Assembly: GCA_963662155.1 (NCBI GenBank)
Contig: OY759261.1
Coordinates: 43,926,556 to 43,990,555, forward strand
DNA: 64,000 nt
Source of the DNA: Lamellibrachia columna
Lineage: Eukaryota > Annelida > Polychaeta > Sabellida > Siboglinidae
Direction of reading: 5' to 3'
The notes under the pieces were generated by a model that was given only the letters and a program-made list of their open reading frames with translations, made no database searches and was not told the origin of the DNA. The number at the start of each line of letters is the position of its first letter. Within the stretch, counting starts at the first letter, position 1. The position numbers and the translations under genes are program-made. Below, in pieces: positions 10,713 through 23,484 of this stretch.

Positions 10713-10992
10713 CTTTGCTTCTCTTAGAAATAATAATTGTCATATTTATAAAGGACTAGTGATGTTGATTGCATAATAATAATAAGTTGACCTGCCCAAA
10801 TTTGCGTCAGATGTTTTTTATCATACGCTAAATGTCACCCAAAATTATTTAAGAAAGCAGACTTCGAATTATACATAGATGGTCATATCTTAGAAACTTC
10901 TTGGACAATAGAAGACATATTTTTTTAATATTAATTTAAATATGGAAAAGTAAATGTTTGACAGATCTGGATGAATGTACTCAGACTGGTTC

Positions 10993-11634
10993 ATCAAGGA
11001 AGTGGAGGTCCGTGAATAGCCCTAGAGTACAGCCCGCCATACACAAGGAAGTAGAGGACTGTGAATAGCCCTAGAGTACAGCCCGCCATACACAAGGAAG
11101 TAGAGGACAGTGAATAGCCCTAGAGTACAGCCCGCCATACACAAGGAAGTAGAGGACTGTGAATAGCCCTAGAGTACAGCCCGCCATACACAAGGAAGTA
11201 GAAGACTGTGAATAGCCCTAGAGTACAGCCCGCCATACACAAGGAAGTAGAAGACTGTGAATAGCCCTAGAGTACAGACCGCCATACACAAGGAAGTAGA
11301 GGACTGTGAATAGCCCTAGAGTACAGCCCGCCATACACAAGGAAGTAGAGGACTATGAATAGCCCTAGAGTACAGCCCGCCATACACAAGGAAGTAGAGG
11401 ACTGTGAATAGCCCTAGAGTACAGCCCGCCATACACAAGGAAGTAGAAGACTGTGAATAGCCCTAGAGTACAGACCGCCATACACAAGGAAGTAGAGGAC
11501 TATGAATAGCCCTAGAGTACAGCCCGCCATACACAAGGAAGTAGAGGACTGTGAATAGCCCTAGAGTACAGCCCGCCATACACAAGGAAGTAGAGGACTA
11601 TGAATAGCCCTAGAGTACAGCCCGCCATACACAT
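10993..11634 (+). repeat. 49-bp minisatellite, about 13 copies
   Basis: The unit begins ACACAAGGAAGTAGAGGACT and ends ACAGCCCGCCAT, with a 49-bp period. Copies differ at a few positions (GAGGACT/GAAGACT, GTGAATAG/ATGAATAG, GCCCG/GACCG). The last copy runs directly into the left terminal repeat of the small inverted-repeat element at 11619-11772, and every unit contains that terminal sequence. Confidence 0.95.
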
Positions 11635-11772
11635 GCCAACTTTTAGTCGCCAACGGTTTGTCTACCGACTGTTGGTGAATAACATGCACATAACAACTAC
11701 ATAATGACTTGTCAACTGAAAAAGTAGTCGCCAACATGTTGGCAACTCAAGAATCGGTGTGTATGGCGGGCT
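11619..11772 (+). mobile_element. Small TIR element (154 bp) beside 49-bp array
   Basis: The sequence starts AGCCCGCCATACACA and ends with the exact reverse complement TGTGTATGGCGGGCT. The interior holds GTCGCCAAC in two copies and no coding capacity. It looks like a very short MITE. Target duplications cannot be read because the left flank is the minisatellite. Confidence 0.65.
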
Positions 11773-12609
11773 TAATTTGGCAGCCGGGTTTGACGATATC
11801 AGTTACAAGTCATGGTTTTGGAGCACAGCAGATAATAAAAAATACCCATGGAAACCAAAATCACGAATATCACGCCAGTGGTTTACTCAGAATGTTGTCT
11901 AAAAGTGAGAGATTCCAGTCATTTCTCCAAATGACCGGGTGCTGATGTGTTAACCAACGCGACCAATACGCGCATGCGCAGTTCTGTGAAATCGGCGTAA
12001 CCTATACAAGTGACGTGTTAATGAGGCAGCCATACACATAATCAACACAGTCTAAAAACAAGTTATTTTGCCAAAAAGATGACTAGCAAAGGCCAAAATG
12101 TGTTACATAAGTTGAGGTTGGACACAAATAGCATGACCATATCCTATTGGCAAGTATTGGAATAGGTGAAGAAATATATTTTCATTTGGCGAGCGAATAC
12201 TGTTAGAATTGCTCATTCGTGACGTAGCGTTATCTAACAGCATGGCGCGGCACCTGACATGAAGATGTGTTTTCATCAAGGTTGTCCTAGTAAACCGTGA
12301 TATTCTTAATTGTAGTTAAAAAAAATTGTTTTAGTAACTCCTTTAGGTGCATAGGCCGAAAACCACGATCTTTGGTTCGCTTTAAATCTCTTCCCGTGAG
12401 GGGTCGAAAACTTACTGCATGGTAATGCGTTTCTTTAAAACTACCTTTAGTAGGAGCAAACGTCTTCGGTTGGCGCTCTCGTAGAAACAGTGGCGTATTA
12501 AGGTTCTCGGACGGAGACAACAAAAGAGGCCAGCTTGATAATTAACTTCTGTAGCGCCTGTATCTTCGGGGATACGTTGTTGAGAAACAGATGATCTGAG
12601 CAGCCTTGG
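11773..12609. other. Unassigned DNA
   Basis: There are two short frames, plus 11709-11945 and minus 12287-12523 (78 codons, Lys/Arg-rich). Neither has a domain I recognise nor flanking splice signals I would trust. CpG is slightly raised around 11950-12260. Confidence 0.35.
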
Positions 12610-12717
12610 GATATTTGAAAGATGCAGGAGAGGAGACTACCCAATTAGGGCATTTGTTGTGTAGATATTTGAAAGATGCAGGAGAGGAGACTACCCAATT
12701 AGGGCATTTGTTGTGTA
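12610..12717 (+). repeat. 54-bp tandem duplication
   Basis: Two adjacent near-perfect copies begin GATATTTGAAAGATGCAGGA, with a period of 54 bp. Confidence 0.9.
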
Positions 12718-13320
12718 GATAATAGAGCACGATATGTAAGAGTGGACAGTTTACATTTTATTTGATAAGTATCAGAAAGGCATTGTAACAGTTGAAGTAG
12801 TCGTAGTGATGTTGAAAAACGGGGCGCCCCGGGGTACAAGACAATTTTGTACGTGTTCTCCAATGAGTACACATTTTCTTGCAGGCATTAGTTTTACACG
12901 CAATCATGTAGTGGTGCAACAGGTTATTTACGAACAAATGCTTGAAAGTTCTGCTCGCACGCTGCAAAAAAAGCATAGTTTTACTTACTGCAGTACTCTC
13001 AGAAATCGACCCATAATGTACAATCCAATTTTTATAGGAACTTTGAGTGGATTAATAGCGGTTGGGTGGATCCCTGCTCAATCAGACACATTAAATAAGA
13101 TCGACATTTTGGCCGCTACATGGCATCTTCGTTTCTCACACGGAGGACGAATGTCTGAGAACTTTATACAAGAGAAGGGAGAGTCAGAGGGAGTGATACG
13201 ACAGAAGGGAGATAAAAGAGGGGGCAATACAATAGAAGGGAAATAGTAGTGATGCAAGCGAAGGGAAAGAAAGGGAGTGGTACTCTTGTACTACCTGTCT
13301 TTCACTTCTCTTGTATCACA

Positions 13321-13943
13321 AGGGAGGGAGGGAGGGAGGGAGGGAGGGAGGGAGGGAGGGAGGGAGGGAGGGAGGGAGGGAGGGAGGGAGGGAGGGAGGG
13401 AGGGAGGGAGGGAGGGAGGGAGGGAGGGAGGGAGGGAGGGAGGGAGGGAGGGAGGGAGGGAGGGAGGGAGGGAGGGAGGGAGGGAGGGAGGGAGGGAGGG
13501 AGGGAGGGAGGGAGGGAGGGAGGGAGGGAGGGAGGGAGGGAGGGAGGGAGGGAGGGAGGGAGGGAGGGAGGGAGGGAGGGAGGGAGGGAGGGAGGGAGGG
13601 AGGGAGGGAGGGAGGGAGGGAGGGAGGGAGGGAGGGAGGGAGGGAGGGAGGGAGGGAGGGAGGGAGGGAGGGAGGGAGGGAGGGAGGGAGGGAGGGAGGG
13701 AGGGAGGGAGGGAGGGAGGGAGGGAGGGAGGGAGGGAGGGAGGGAGGGAGGGAGGGAGGGAGGGAGGGAGGGAGGGAGGGAGGGAGGGAGGGAGGGAGGG
13801 AGGGAGGGAGGGAGGGAGGGAGGGAGGGAGGGAGGGAGGGAGGGAGGGAGGGAGGGAGGGAGGGAGGGAGGGAGGGAGGGAGGGAGGGAGGGAGGGAGGG
13901 AGGGAGGGAGGGAGGGGAGGGGAGGGGAGGGGAGGGGAGGGAG
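13321..13943 (+). repeat. GGGA tetranucleotide array, about 148 units
   Basis: Pure AGGG units run without interruption from 13321 to about 13913, then about five GGGGA units. Purine-rich but less regular DNA flanks it on both sides (13165-13320 and 13944-14025). Long Gly-Arg-Glu-Gly frames on the plus strand and Leu-Pro-Pro-Ser frames on the minus strand exist only because a 4-bp repeat without a stop reads through in every frame. The G-strand has strong G-quadruplex potential. Confidence 0.98.
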
Positions 13944-14025
13944 CGTGAGTGATACGAGAGAAAGAGGGCGAGATGCCAGAAAAAGGAGAATAGAGATACA
14001 GAAGGGATAGAAAGAGGGACATAGT

Positions 14026-17000
14026 TGAGACAAGTCACATTGCTGGTATTAAAATAATTTTATTTTCGGAGTGCAGGAAAACGAACAGTGGTCATGTTTC
14101 TAAAATGTTAAATAATTGGACATAACCAAAAAAACTGAGATGAATTCGGGCAGTCTACTGATCTGTGAGAATCACCGTTATGCAGCCTATCTTTATATGA
14201 ATACCTATATGTGACTCCGTCACAGTATTTGACTCCGGTAGCCCGTTTTATGTAAATACGTACATGTGTACCCTTTCAAACATACCCGCAACTACTTGTA
14301 AACAAAATGTCAACGCAATATTCAAATCAAGGCAACAAGAGTTTCTTTCACGTGTGTCACTGTTAAGTTGCCAGTACATTTCTGGAATGTAATTAACTAC
14401 TTCTATTAATTAAGTTGCGTCCTTGGGTGTTCACTTTATCGTAGTCATGGAAAGACTAAAGCACAGTAATGCCCTCTGGTGAATAACTGCAGTACACAAC
14501 ATTAATTTGCGCCGTAAACACTAGGTGGCAGCACCGAGGTAAGCTTTCGTGAGTACCTATAGCAAAGCCCACAGTATTGCTATGAGGCATCTGTCTTCAA
14601 CGGAAACACGTGGAATATTGCACCAGCAGGGGTGCCAAGTTCAAACACATGCAGAGAAGAGACTTCTGGTGAAGTTGAGATAAACGAAAGTGGATGTGTG
14701 GGTCTATCTCCTCTCACACAACACAAAAATGTTTGACAAATGAAGGTCTCCAGGCCCAGGGGCCGTTATTTGTGCTGGAGTTTGTTTGTGCATTATGTTG
14801 CTACTTTTTACGGAAAATAAAATTGGTTCTAAAAGAGATTATTTGGAAAAGCAGGAGAATCAAGAGATGTTACAAAACAGACAAAATGAAGATCTCCTTC
14901 CCTAGGTAGGATACTTGGCACCACTGAAACAATCACCTGGGATATTGCACCAGTGCTTCAAATGTGTATACAAAGAAAGCTGTTGATCGACAAAGGAGCC
15001 ACTAACCAATGAAGTGATTACATACACATGTATTCTGTTGTTCAACATGTTGGCTTCTCAATCATTAATGCATCTGGCACATGTTAGTGACATCACCTCG
15101 TGGTACTTTCACAATCAATCGCAGTTTACTGCTACCACCTTCACAGACTACAGTATGGAAATGGATCAGTAACAAAACAATAAAACAACACAAACAGAAA
15201 ACACATTTACAGACCTTGGTTCAGTGACTGTGAAGCCAACGCACAGCCAGACAGGAGATTAATAATCAATAACAAACATAGCATGACGGCAACAAATGCG
15301 ACAGACTACAAGGTACAGTTGCAAGCCGACCATTTTTGAAGACTCACCACAAACAAACAGAAGTTGTTTAAAAACAACTTTTCACCAACTTTCAATTGGG
15401 GTTGCACACTGGGATGTGATCAGTATATGTCTGCCTGTGTTATGAATGCACAACGCACAGAACTTATAACAGCGAACAGCTACTTCTTCATACAGAAGGT
15501 TGGAAAGCAAAACAACCTGTATAAGATAGAACCTCTAAACAGCGACCACCAAAACAATCACATATTCTGAACAGAGCGATGGGAACAGAGCTGACGGAGA
15601 AACAAACAGGAAATGGGGCTGAGAAAGGGGTGTTTATGGAGAGGGGACATCAGTTGGAGGTGGGGGTTAACATCAGACAGGTTTTTCCTTTCGTATATGA
15701 CAATGTCAACCGAGTGTGCAGAGTTAAATCAGGATATACTGTCATGTTTAGATACAAATTGCCAGAAAGTAATGCTTCAACAAAAACCACAACATTGATC
15801 ACATGGCAAGTAAACAGAAATCAAATGTTTGCCCAGCAGCAAAGGTACAAAATAAAAATGCATTTAGCCAAAATACTTGGGTTCTTGTAAAAACATACCA
15901 GTTGGTGAGATGTGGTTATTTCCATATCAAATAGTATTTTGTAACAATTACATTGTTGCCCAGGCACCAACATACAATGTACTTGTGTTTGCTGCGGGTT
16001 TATATAAAGTATATACATCGCAAAATTTGCACAGAAATACGTTAACACAAATACGATACCAGTAAGATATAACTCAAGAAACAATTCTCCATGTGACATT
16101 TTTACTTCACGGTTTGCGGCACATATTCCTATAATATTTTGTAAAACTACCCAGGAATCTGACACGGGTGGGTTCACGCTAGAGAAACACTCAAGAAATG
16201 ATTAGTTTACGAACATTTCTTCGAGTCCAACAATTTATTTGTGGATTACACAGAAAACAACAAAACTAAATGCAGTGACATTTCCATGGAGCCAATGTAA
16301 ATGTATATACGTATATAAGACTATGCTAATTTTTAGATAAAACAACAGGCACGATGACACATACATAACTAATATTTAAAAAGAAACAAATATGTACATG
16401 TTGATCATACCAGCATGACAATGTAGATAAAATCTTTCTTGTATATAGCAATATGGACAATTGTGGGGGGGGTACTCCGAGGTAATATGTAATTCTAAAT
16501 TTGTCGGTAATTATCACCTTTGTACAAGAAAACACAGCTACTATAATTCAACAAAACAAACGACTGCCACGATTATTTCACATTGTGGTTACTGTGCTAT
16601 TGCGTGTCCATATATTACCATGTACACAACTTCAAGATGTACATATGTATGTATGCACATTATGTACATACACATGTATACAACTTCAAGATGTACATAT
16701 GTATGTATGCACATTATGTACATACACATTTGCATACATACGTGTATACGTCAAGACAGTGGAGATGTTGAACCCAAGCAACAAAAGGTAGTGAGGGCCG
16801 GGCAAAATAAAACAATATAAATTCACAAATTACACAAGATGTTCAGCCTCACGTGTGCACACTGTACCATGCATGCTGTACCATGCACGCTGTACCATGC
16901 CTGCATGCAACAGATGCACAAATAATGACACCACAACTAAGGTTGAATAAAAACACCTCAGTACAGCCAGAAGCGATGGCTCCATTCTAGACCAACAAAA

Positions 17001-17525
17001 AAGGGAGCCGTGTTAAAATAATGATAGTCTTCTCCACTTCACGATGATGCCATCATTTCTGTATCTTGGCCACTTCTCTTCACAAACAGTCATTTAGAGT
17101 TGGCCCATCATGTCCAGACACTCACATGACCACGACACCCAAGTCATGTGATCATTGGCCGACTTCTCTGAGATTCAACTTGTTGTGAATAACCAAATCA
17201 CTGGGAAAATGAAGCTGGCATCATTGCATCTGTTTACAAATGTGGGTTAGGATTTGCACTGTGGAGATTATGCAGTTGTAAACATACTGCAGCTAGTTCA
17301 TGTCTCAAACACGAATATCTTAAGTGATGTTCCTCTTAGATAATAACAGTAAACCCATGTCTTAACATGGTGCCTTCAGCTTCAGTTTGGCTCTCTTTGT
17401 TATCGACGGAAGGAACCCTGGTGGAAATTAATTAATGATGTACTGAATTCGACCTATTAAGCGTACATGCCCTAAGTAGCGTACACCACTTTTTTAATCA
17501 GCAGGATCCATAATTATTGTAATTT
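14026..17525. other. Unassigned DNA with one 54-bp duplication
   Basis: Frames of up to 119 codons occur but have no recognisable domains and overlap others on both strands. The sequence at 16626-16733 is a 54-bp tandem duplication starting ACAACTTCAAGATGTACATA. A short CATGCTGTACCATGC repeat lies near 16865. A CACTAGGTGGCAGC motif near 14520 resembles a CTCF core. No gene call is made. Confidence 0.4.
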
Positions 17526-17722
17526 GACTAGTGTGGAACAACTGAAAAGTGTCACCATCTGGAGTTAAATACTTCTCAGTTGTTCTACACTAGTCACCAA
17601 ATCACACCACTAGTGTTAAACATTTACCTTATTGTCTGGAGGCTCCTTGACATTTTTCCATGGCCCAATTTTTTTAAAGTGTACTCTACGCTTCTTAGGT
17701 CAAATGTACACTCACATAACTG
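17526..17722 (+). mobile_element. Dispersed foldback repeat, family B copy 1
   Basis: It contains CTAGTGTGGAACAACTGAAA followed by its inverted partner CAGTTGTTCTACACTAGT. Next come CACCACTAGTGTTAAAC, CCTTGACATTTTTCCATGGC and AAGTGTACTCTACGCTTCTT. The same blocks occur at 24980-25215 in reverse and in part at 19485-19705. It is non-coding and fits a foldback MITE. Confidence 0.7.
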
Positions 17723-19436
17723 TAGTTGTGTTATATGTATATTCGTAATTTTTTTAAAAATTACTATATTCTGTTTTTATGCTACTTTGTTGTCGTTATA
17801 GTTGCTTGCTTTTTTGAATTTATGTTGCTATCAAATACATTAAAATTCTTTCATAGATACAATATGTTGGTTGTTCTCTACCAAATAAAGTCACACTGGA
17901 CTGAACATTTTATGAGATTTCTGCGTAAAACTGATTTCAAGCTGGGCAGGAATTTTATGGCAAGAATGAAACTGCCAACCAATTAATTCTCAATATGCAC
18001 AATGCTGCGAACCTGCAACATGGCTGCCAATAGCTGACACTGCATAACTTCAGTTTTCAAACAAAACGAACGGGATCTAGTTTGCCATATACTTTCACGA
18101 TTTCCCCAAATTATCACAAACCATACAACAAAATCGCACAAGTCAACATACAATTTCTGTGCTGGCTTTCTTCCAACAATGTTACCAGTGAGAGAAACCG
18201 ACAACCTTCACATCAGATAGCAAAGTCACAGACACCAATTCCGCCAACTCGACTGCTTTCACCACCATTACCAATGATTCCAACGGTTCAAGTCCAGTTG
18301 AACAGTGGCGCCACCTATGCAACTAACAAAACAGTGGCATATCACAACCGCGGGTGCTTTGTGTCTCGATTCCAACAACGCACAACAGATGGCGCAACAC
18401 GCTGAGGCACTCACTAGGACTTCTGGGATAGTATGGCTCCGAGTGTCAATGCCCCAACTCCAGCGAGTGCATAGCCGCACAGTTTTGAGAATGAGGGCCA
18501 CGGCGATTCACTGCGATCAGCACCTCCCTCGTAAAACGACACAAATCCGTCCTGTAAACAGAACAAACGCCACATTTAAATATCGATCGGCAGAAGTAAT
18601 TCACAGGAATCAAAATGGATAAAACAATCAAAGGTCTGGTTTATTTGAATCATGGGATTACTTATAAGGTTATATAAATTTTTTTATATAACGAAGCACA
18701 ATTTGTTTTATATAAATTGTGTATCATCTCTTTAATGTGTCATCCCGAATAACATGTTTACATTGCATGCTGAATAACATGTGTACATTGCAAATAATGG
18801 TCAAATTACATTTAAAAACTGTGGTTCACGAACACATTTTGGGCATTCATGATGTTAGAATATAATTATATAATTACTTTTTATTATATTATATATAACA
18901 TTATTTTATGATAAAAATTATCAGACATTGGGTCCCAATAACGATTTTATAATAAAAACTATCCGACATTTCATTCGAATAACTTGCTGTGCCATGGTTA
19001 GACTTTAACATAATGGGTGGAAACAACCATAAATAGCAACCAGTCTTGTCAGATAATCCATCAAAATCCACATAATGTCAGGCTTGCCCCCAGTATGACT
19101 TGTTCACAACAAGCAGAACCCATCAGTGAACATCATGAAAAATTTAAAAGACGTGTATTATTGGCGTGCTAATCCAGCACATTCATACCACTTCTATAAC
19201 AAACATTTGTCAGAAAAGGATTTCTGGTAATGCAAGGTATCAGGTTATGGCACATGGTGCATTTCTGCATATTTATGAGAACATATTATGCCATTTGTGG
19301 TCGGCTTGCAGGACCAAGGTGAACTGGCACTTATTCCGTTTGCGACTTTTTTTGACAACTTTTTATTGATCTAAGAATAAATTACATTTCATCAGATAGG
19401 AAATTAATAACACATTATAATAATAACATATACCTG
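17723..19436. other. Unassigned DNA with a CpG-richer patch
   Basis: The interval 17990-18640 has more CpG than its surroundings and several overlapping medium frames on both strands (for example plus 18082-18405 and 18305-18622). None has a recognisable domain. It could be a first exon or promoter of an unseen gene. The rest (18640-19436) is AT-rich with nothing recognisable. Confidence 0.35.
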
Positions 19437-19705
19437 GTGTGTGTGTGTGTGTGTGCGCGCGCGCGTGTATATATATGTAAATATATATATATTGCTTATA
19501 AGAACAGATTCCTTGACATGTACTGTACGCTTATTAGGCCAAATGTGGTATATATATATATATATATTATTATATATATATATATTTATATATATATATA
19601 TATAGCATTTTTGACATAAGCGTACAGTACACGTGAAAAAAAATTGGGTTTAACACAAGTGGTGTCATTTGGTGACCAGTGTAGAACAACAGAAAAATGG
19701 TGCCA
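19437..19705. mobile_element. Family B copy split by GT and TA microsatellites
   Basis: A GT/GC tract (19437-19465) is followed by CTTATAAGAACAGATTCCTTGAC and TGTACTGTACGCTTATTAGG. A TA array follows (19545-19605). The same family then appears inverted (ATAAGCGTACAGTACACGTG, AACACAAGTGGTGTCATTTG, TGTAGAACAAC). Two partial family B copies thus face each other across the TA array. Confidence 0.6.
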
Positions 19706-20034
19706 ACTGGATGCACAAAAACCATGCCTGCACGAATGTACACATAATTAATGTCATATGAATACACACACATAATTACATACAACATCGAATTGTTCGT
19801 ATGATATCGGCAGATATAAATCTCTCTTAGAAAATAAATCAGCCCAGTTGAATAAGGTACCCATGCACCAGTACATAGGTAACTGTTCCTTTGCACTGCA
19901 CTCATTCCATTCCCACCTGTCACACTCATGCATATTCCAGGACAGATGACTGTCACTGAACAAACCACAGCTTGCGCACAGCAATGTGTCTAGGTATGAG
20001 CAATAATTCCAGTACCACTGAGGGGGTGGCACCT
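19706..20034. other. Unassigned DNA
   Basis: Minus-strand frames of 92-132 codons cross from the repeat into this stretch. No domain is seen. Confidence 0.35.
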
Positions 20035-20345
20035 AACCACCCATTTGGGGTGGCACTCTAACTACCCATTTGGGGTGGCACCCTTACCATGCATTTGGGG
20101 TGGCACCCTTACCACCCATTTGGGGTTGCACCCTTACCACTCATTTGGGGTGGCACCCTTACCACCCATTTGGGGTGGCACCCTAACTACCCATTTGGGG
20201 TGGCACCCTTACCACTCATTTGGGGTGGCCACCTTACCACCCATTTGGGGTGGCACACTTACCACCCATTTGGTGTGGCACCCTTACCACTCATTTGGTG
20301 TGGCACCCTTACCATTCATTTGGGGTGGCACCCTAACCACCTAAT
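20035..20345 (+). repeat. 25-bp minisatellite, about 12 copies
   Basis: The unit is GGGGTGGCACCCTTACCACC plus CATTT, with a 25-bp period. It produces 25-residue periodic frames (HLGWHPYHPFGVAPL and similar) in two plus frames, which are repeat artefacts. Confidence 0.95.
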
Positions 20346-21870
20346 TTGATGTTACTGCAATGTTCTCTATTGAAATTGTAGCAACAAAACAAATTGTTAA
20401 TTTCTTAAAGCATTCATGATCGCTGTCTTGTTATGTGGATGTGACACCTGAACAGTGACTGTTGAAATGGAGAGCCACCCCTCTGATACCCCAGGTCAGC
20501 AGTGGGTGGTACACATTAGTACACTTCCCATGTGCCTGACAAGAGGTGAAATAACATATCGCAGCTAGCTGACAATCATTCCAAGTAGCAAACTGCTGCT
20601 CATAGGCAGATTGGGCGCAGACTACTATTTTCCATTACACTGTTGAACAAGAGTGCACTGTTCTAGACAAGTTTGTATTTTAAGTTTGTGGAAAATCAGA
20701 TGTTATGTTAATGTTTGTTTTTTCATCAACCTAATCTTATTATATAATCAAGCAAGTGTTTGTACATATGTTTGTATCCTATACCGGGTCGGGTCGTCTC
20801 AGCTCTGTATACATGTTTCTGTGTTATGCTACTCATCCTAGAGACCTTGCACTTGGCATCGGGTTTATCTAAGACCGGGTCATCTCAGTTTTATTGTAAT
20901 TTTTTTTTAATTCACCCAGCTATTACCCTTTCTACAAACAATCGAATAACCCTTTCTAGTTATTAAGTACAATTGTCCACAACAGTACGCAAACAATTAC
21001 ATACAATTGTTGACAATGTCTTTTCTTCAATTGTCCCAAGTTACATAATACAATTCAACCATTGTAGAAAAATACAGCAAATTTTTTTTACATTAGGTTT
21101 ATTTTGAATACCATAATAGGGAACTTTATTCCAGATCAATGGACCTCTCTACATAATGGACTGTTCAATGATATTACAGTAGAACTACTGATCGGACGTA
21201 TATATCTATTTCTATGTGGAATCTGAGCATGAAAGTCATTGGCGACTCTACGTGTGTGGATGGAACAGATATCATCCTACAAATCCACCTTCACATCCAG
21301 TCTACACACTGAAACCATTTTCCAATGTGACATGGATATCCATGGAATGCTCATGAACGTCCTGTCAACATGTCTATCAGTGTATATATACCTAATACAG
21401 TGGATGAAAAGTGTGGTAATGCATAAGTAACGATAAGCTTTTATTTAGTTGTAACACTGAAATTAAGGGTGAAGATTGTAATTAGTTTCTAGTTATATTA
21501 ATGAATTTGAATATCTTCATTTCAGGTTAAACACTGACTAATCCGTATATATCATAAATGTGGTTACTAGAATCTGATGGTCTTAATAATTGTTGATATC
21601 AGTCATATAACGTGCAAACACACTGAAAGCATGCTGATATCATTTTAGGGCAGTCTTCCATCAATTTTAATTTCTATGTCATATAATCTGTAACATCAAA
21701 TTAAAAGACTATTACCAGGGAAAAAGCTAGAGGCAAAAACAAAAATATGTCAACCAACAGGTGGTTTGACAAACGAGCAGTAAATGACCAGTACACACGT
21801 ACAGAAGACAGAACTGTTTGGAGGGCCATGCCTGTAAACGTAGACTTGATGTATGAAAATGATTTCTATT
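20346..21870. other. Unassigned DNA
   Basis: Short frames only. CCGGGTCGGGTCGTCTCAG and CCGGGTCATCTCAG recur near 20785 and 20875. No gene or element boundary is recognised. Confidence 0.4.
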
Positions 21871-21889
21871 TATGTTGTTGTTCTCCTCC

Positions 21890-22200
21890 TTACCCCTGAA
21901 GTCCGGGATGAGGCTGGCATCGATACTGGTCCTTGATTTTTTTTCTTTCTCCTGTCATTCATCACATTTTCAGCCGTCTCCACCACCCATCTCCACTGCC
22001 AAATCTCTCGCCGTCCCATCCCCTCCTACTCCCGCATTGTTCATCTTCTACCCTCCTCTCTGAGTGCATCCACTCCCTTCGTCAATCGTTCCCTTTCCAT
22101 TCTTTCCATGTGCCCAGCCCACTTTAACCAACTGCTCACCAGCTTCCTCCCGAAACTCTTCGCACCGACCTCTTCCATCAGCTCCTCCGTTGTTCACTTG
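21890..22200 (-). pseudogene. LINE ORF2 C-terminal tail fragment
   Basis: On the minus strand the sequence at about 22050-22180 reads KLVSSWLKWAGHMERMERER followed by an acidic/basic stretch. The WAGHMERM block, followed by Arg-rich and Trp-rich sequence, is a hallmark of the C-terminal tail of many animal LINE ORF2 proteins. A stop interrupts it soon after, and no RT domain is present. The strand asymmetry (C/T-rich plus strand) fits the Arg/Glu-rich coding strand. The exact LINE clade is not determined. Confidence 0.55.
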
Positions 22201-23154
22201 TCTATTCCTTCCACTCCCACAATTCTTCTCCCCCAGTTACTATAATTTGATAGAACATAACTAATAAAATATCTATAAGTTACCCAACATGTTTTGAAGT
22301 CGCCTACATATATACATATATAAGTTACACAGACAGGTGTACGTTGCATTCTGTGGTCTTGATACAAAATGTGTACTGAACATAAAACATGTTATGAGTT
22401 GTTAGTCATAAACATGCCTACACCTGTAAGCCACAGTTGATCTACAGCCCTAGCTGCGACCCTCCACTATAAGGTCACACATGTTGCTAGTCTCACTGAA
22501 TGGATGCATACCAACATAAACCCACTGCATTCCGTGACCCACATGATCCCCCTGTCAGCTACGCCACATACTACACATGCACGAGAAGAACTGAACTAGA
22601 CGGAACTCTGACTGATCCCTGTCCAATGCCAGTTGTTCCATAATCCCCATGAGAAGCAAATCAGGTAATCTGGGAACAGGAAATTCAATAAGCAGGAATT
22701 TGGTAATGGTAGAGGAAGGGATAATGGAATGCTAATTACCAGTGATTATAGGATATTTTGGAAGAGTTAATCCCAACTTCCCACTTTTAACCTCAGCCCA
22801 ATAACAAGCTTTCCACATATGAAGTTATGAAATGGCCTATCAGATTTCCATGGACTAAACCAAACTGCATTGAATTTTGGTTTCTCATTTGCTTAATTAC
22901 AGTTTATGAATCATAATTTGCAGATGAACATTTTACTTTCAAAATGTTTACTATTTTAGTTAAACAGTTAGCATTTAATGATGGTTCCTCCGAATGAACA
23001 TTCTCAACATGCTCAATAGCATTGTTAAATTATCATAGATTGAATAAATATATATATATATATATATCGGGCAGCACACAGCATGTACATTACTCACTAG
23101 ACAGAACACGGTTCGTTAATAACCGCATTCGATTTAATTAAAAAGTGTGTATTT
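22201..23154. other. Unassigned AT-rich DNA
   Basis: No gene seen. A short TA tract lies at 23047-23067. Confidence 0.4.
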
Positions 23155-23484
23155 TTTTCAAATCATCGAAAGAATTGACTTTAGTCGTTAGATCTGGTAA
23201 GGTTGATCATGGGCGTTACTTCCATCCTCTCGACGATCACATGACAAAGTTAGGAAATTTCACCAAGGGCGAAATTCATGAGTTTTCAGCATTTCCATTT
23301 TCACTTCAATAAATTCTGCATGCAGAATTAAATAATTTAACAGTTTGTCTCATGATTTCGCAAAACCTACATACAAAAGTTGCACAAACAAGCTAGCATG
23401 TCGTAGCAGATACTAGGTAGGTATGAATTTTGGCAAAATTTATTTGAAATGAGACGAAAAAAATATTCTAATTGAGGAGGCACC
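23155..23484 (-). repeat. Dispersed repeat family C, copy 1
   Basis: This is the reverse complement of 31785-32075 with moderate divergence. Shared blocks include CACATGACAAAG, AATTTCACCAAGGG, CTACATACAAAAGTTGCAC, CTAGGTAGGT and AATTGAGGAGGCAC. It is non-coding. Its end AATTGAGGAGGCAC is the starting sequence of the 81-bp minisatellite that follows. Confidence 0.75.

Noticed and set aside
10993..11634. CRISPR-like array
   Set aside because: The 49-bp units are contiguous without unique spacers, in a eukaryotic context. It is a minisatellite.
12806..13246. 146-codon plus-strand frame
   Set aside because: No recognisable domain, low-complexity Glu/Gly/Lys end in the purine tract, and a competing minus frame over the first half.
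13249..14038. Gly/Arg/Glu- and Leu/Pro/Ser-repeat proteins of 213-253 residues
   Set aside because: They are translations of the GGGA array. A stop-free 4-bp repeat reads open in all frames of both strands.
20035..20349. Trp/His/Pro-rich repeat proteins of 86-99 residues
   Set aside because: They are artefacts of the 25-bp minisatellite read in two frames.
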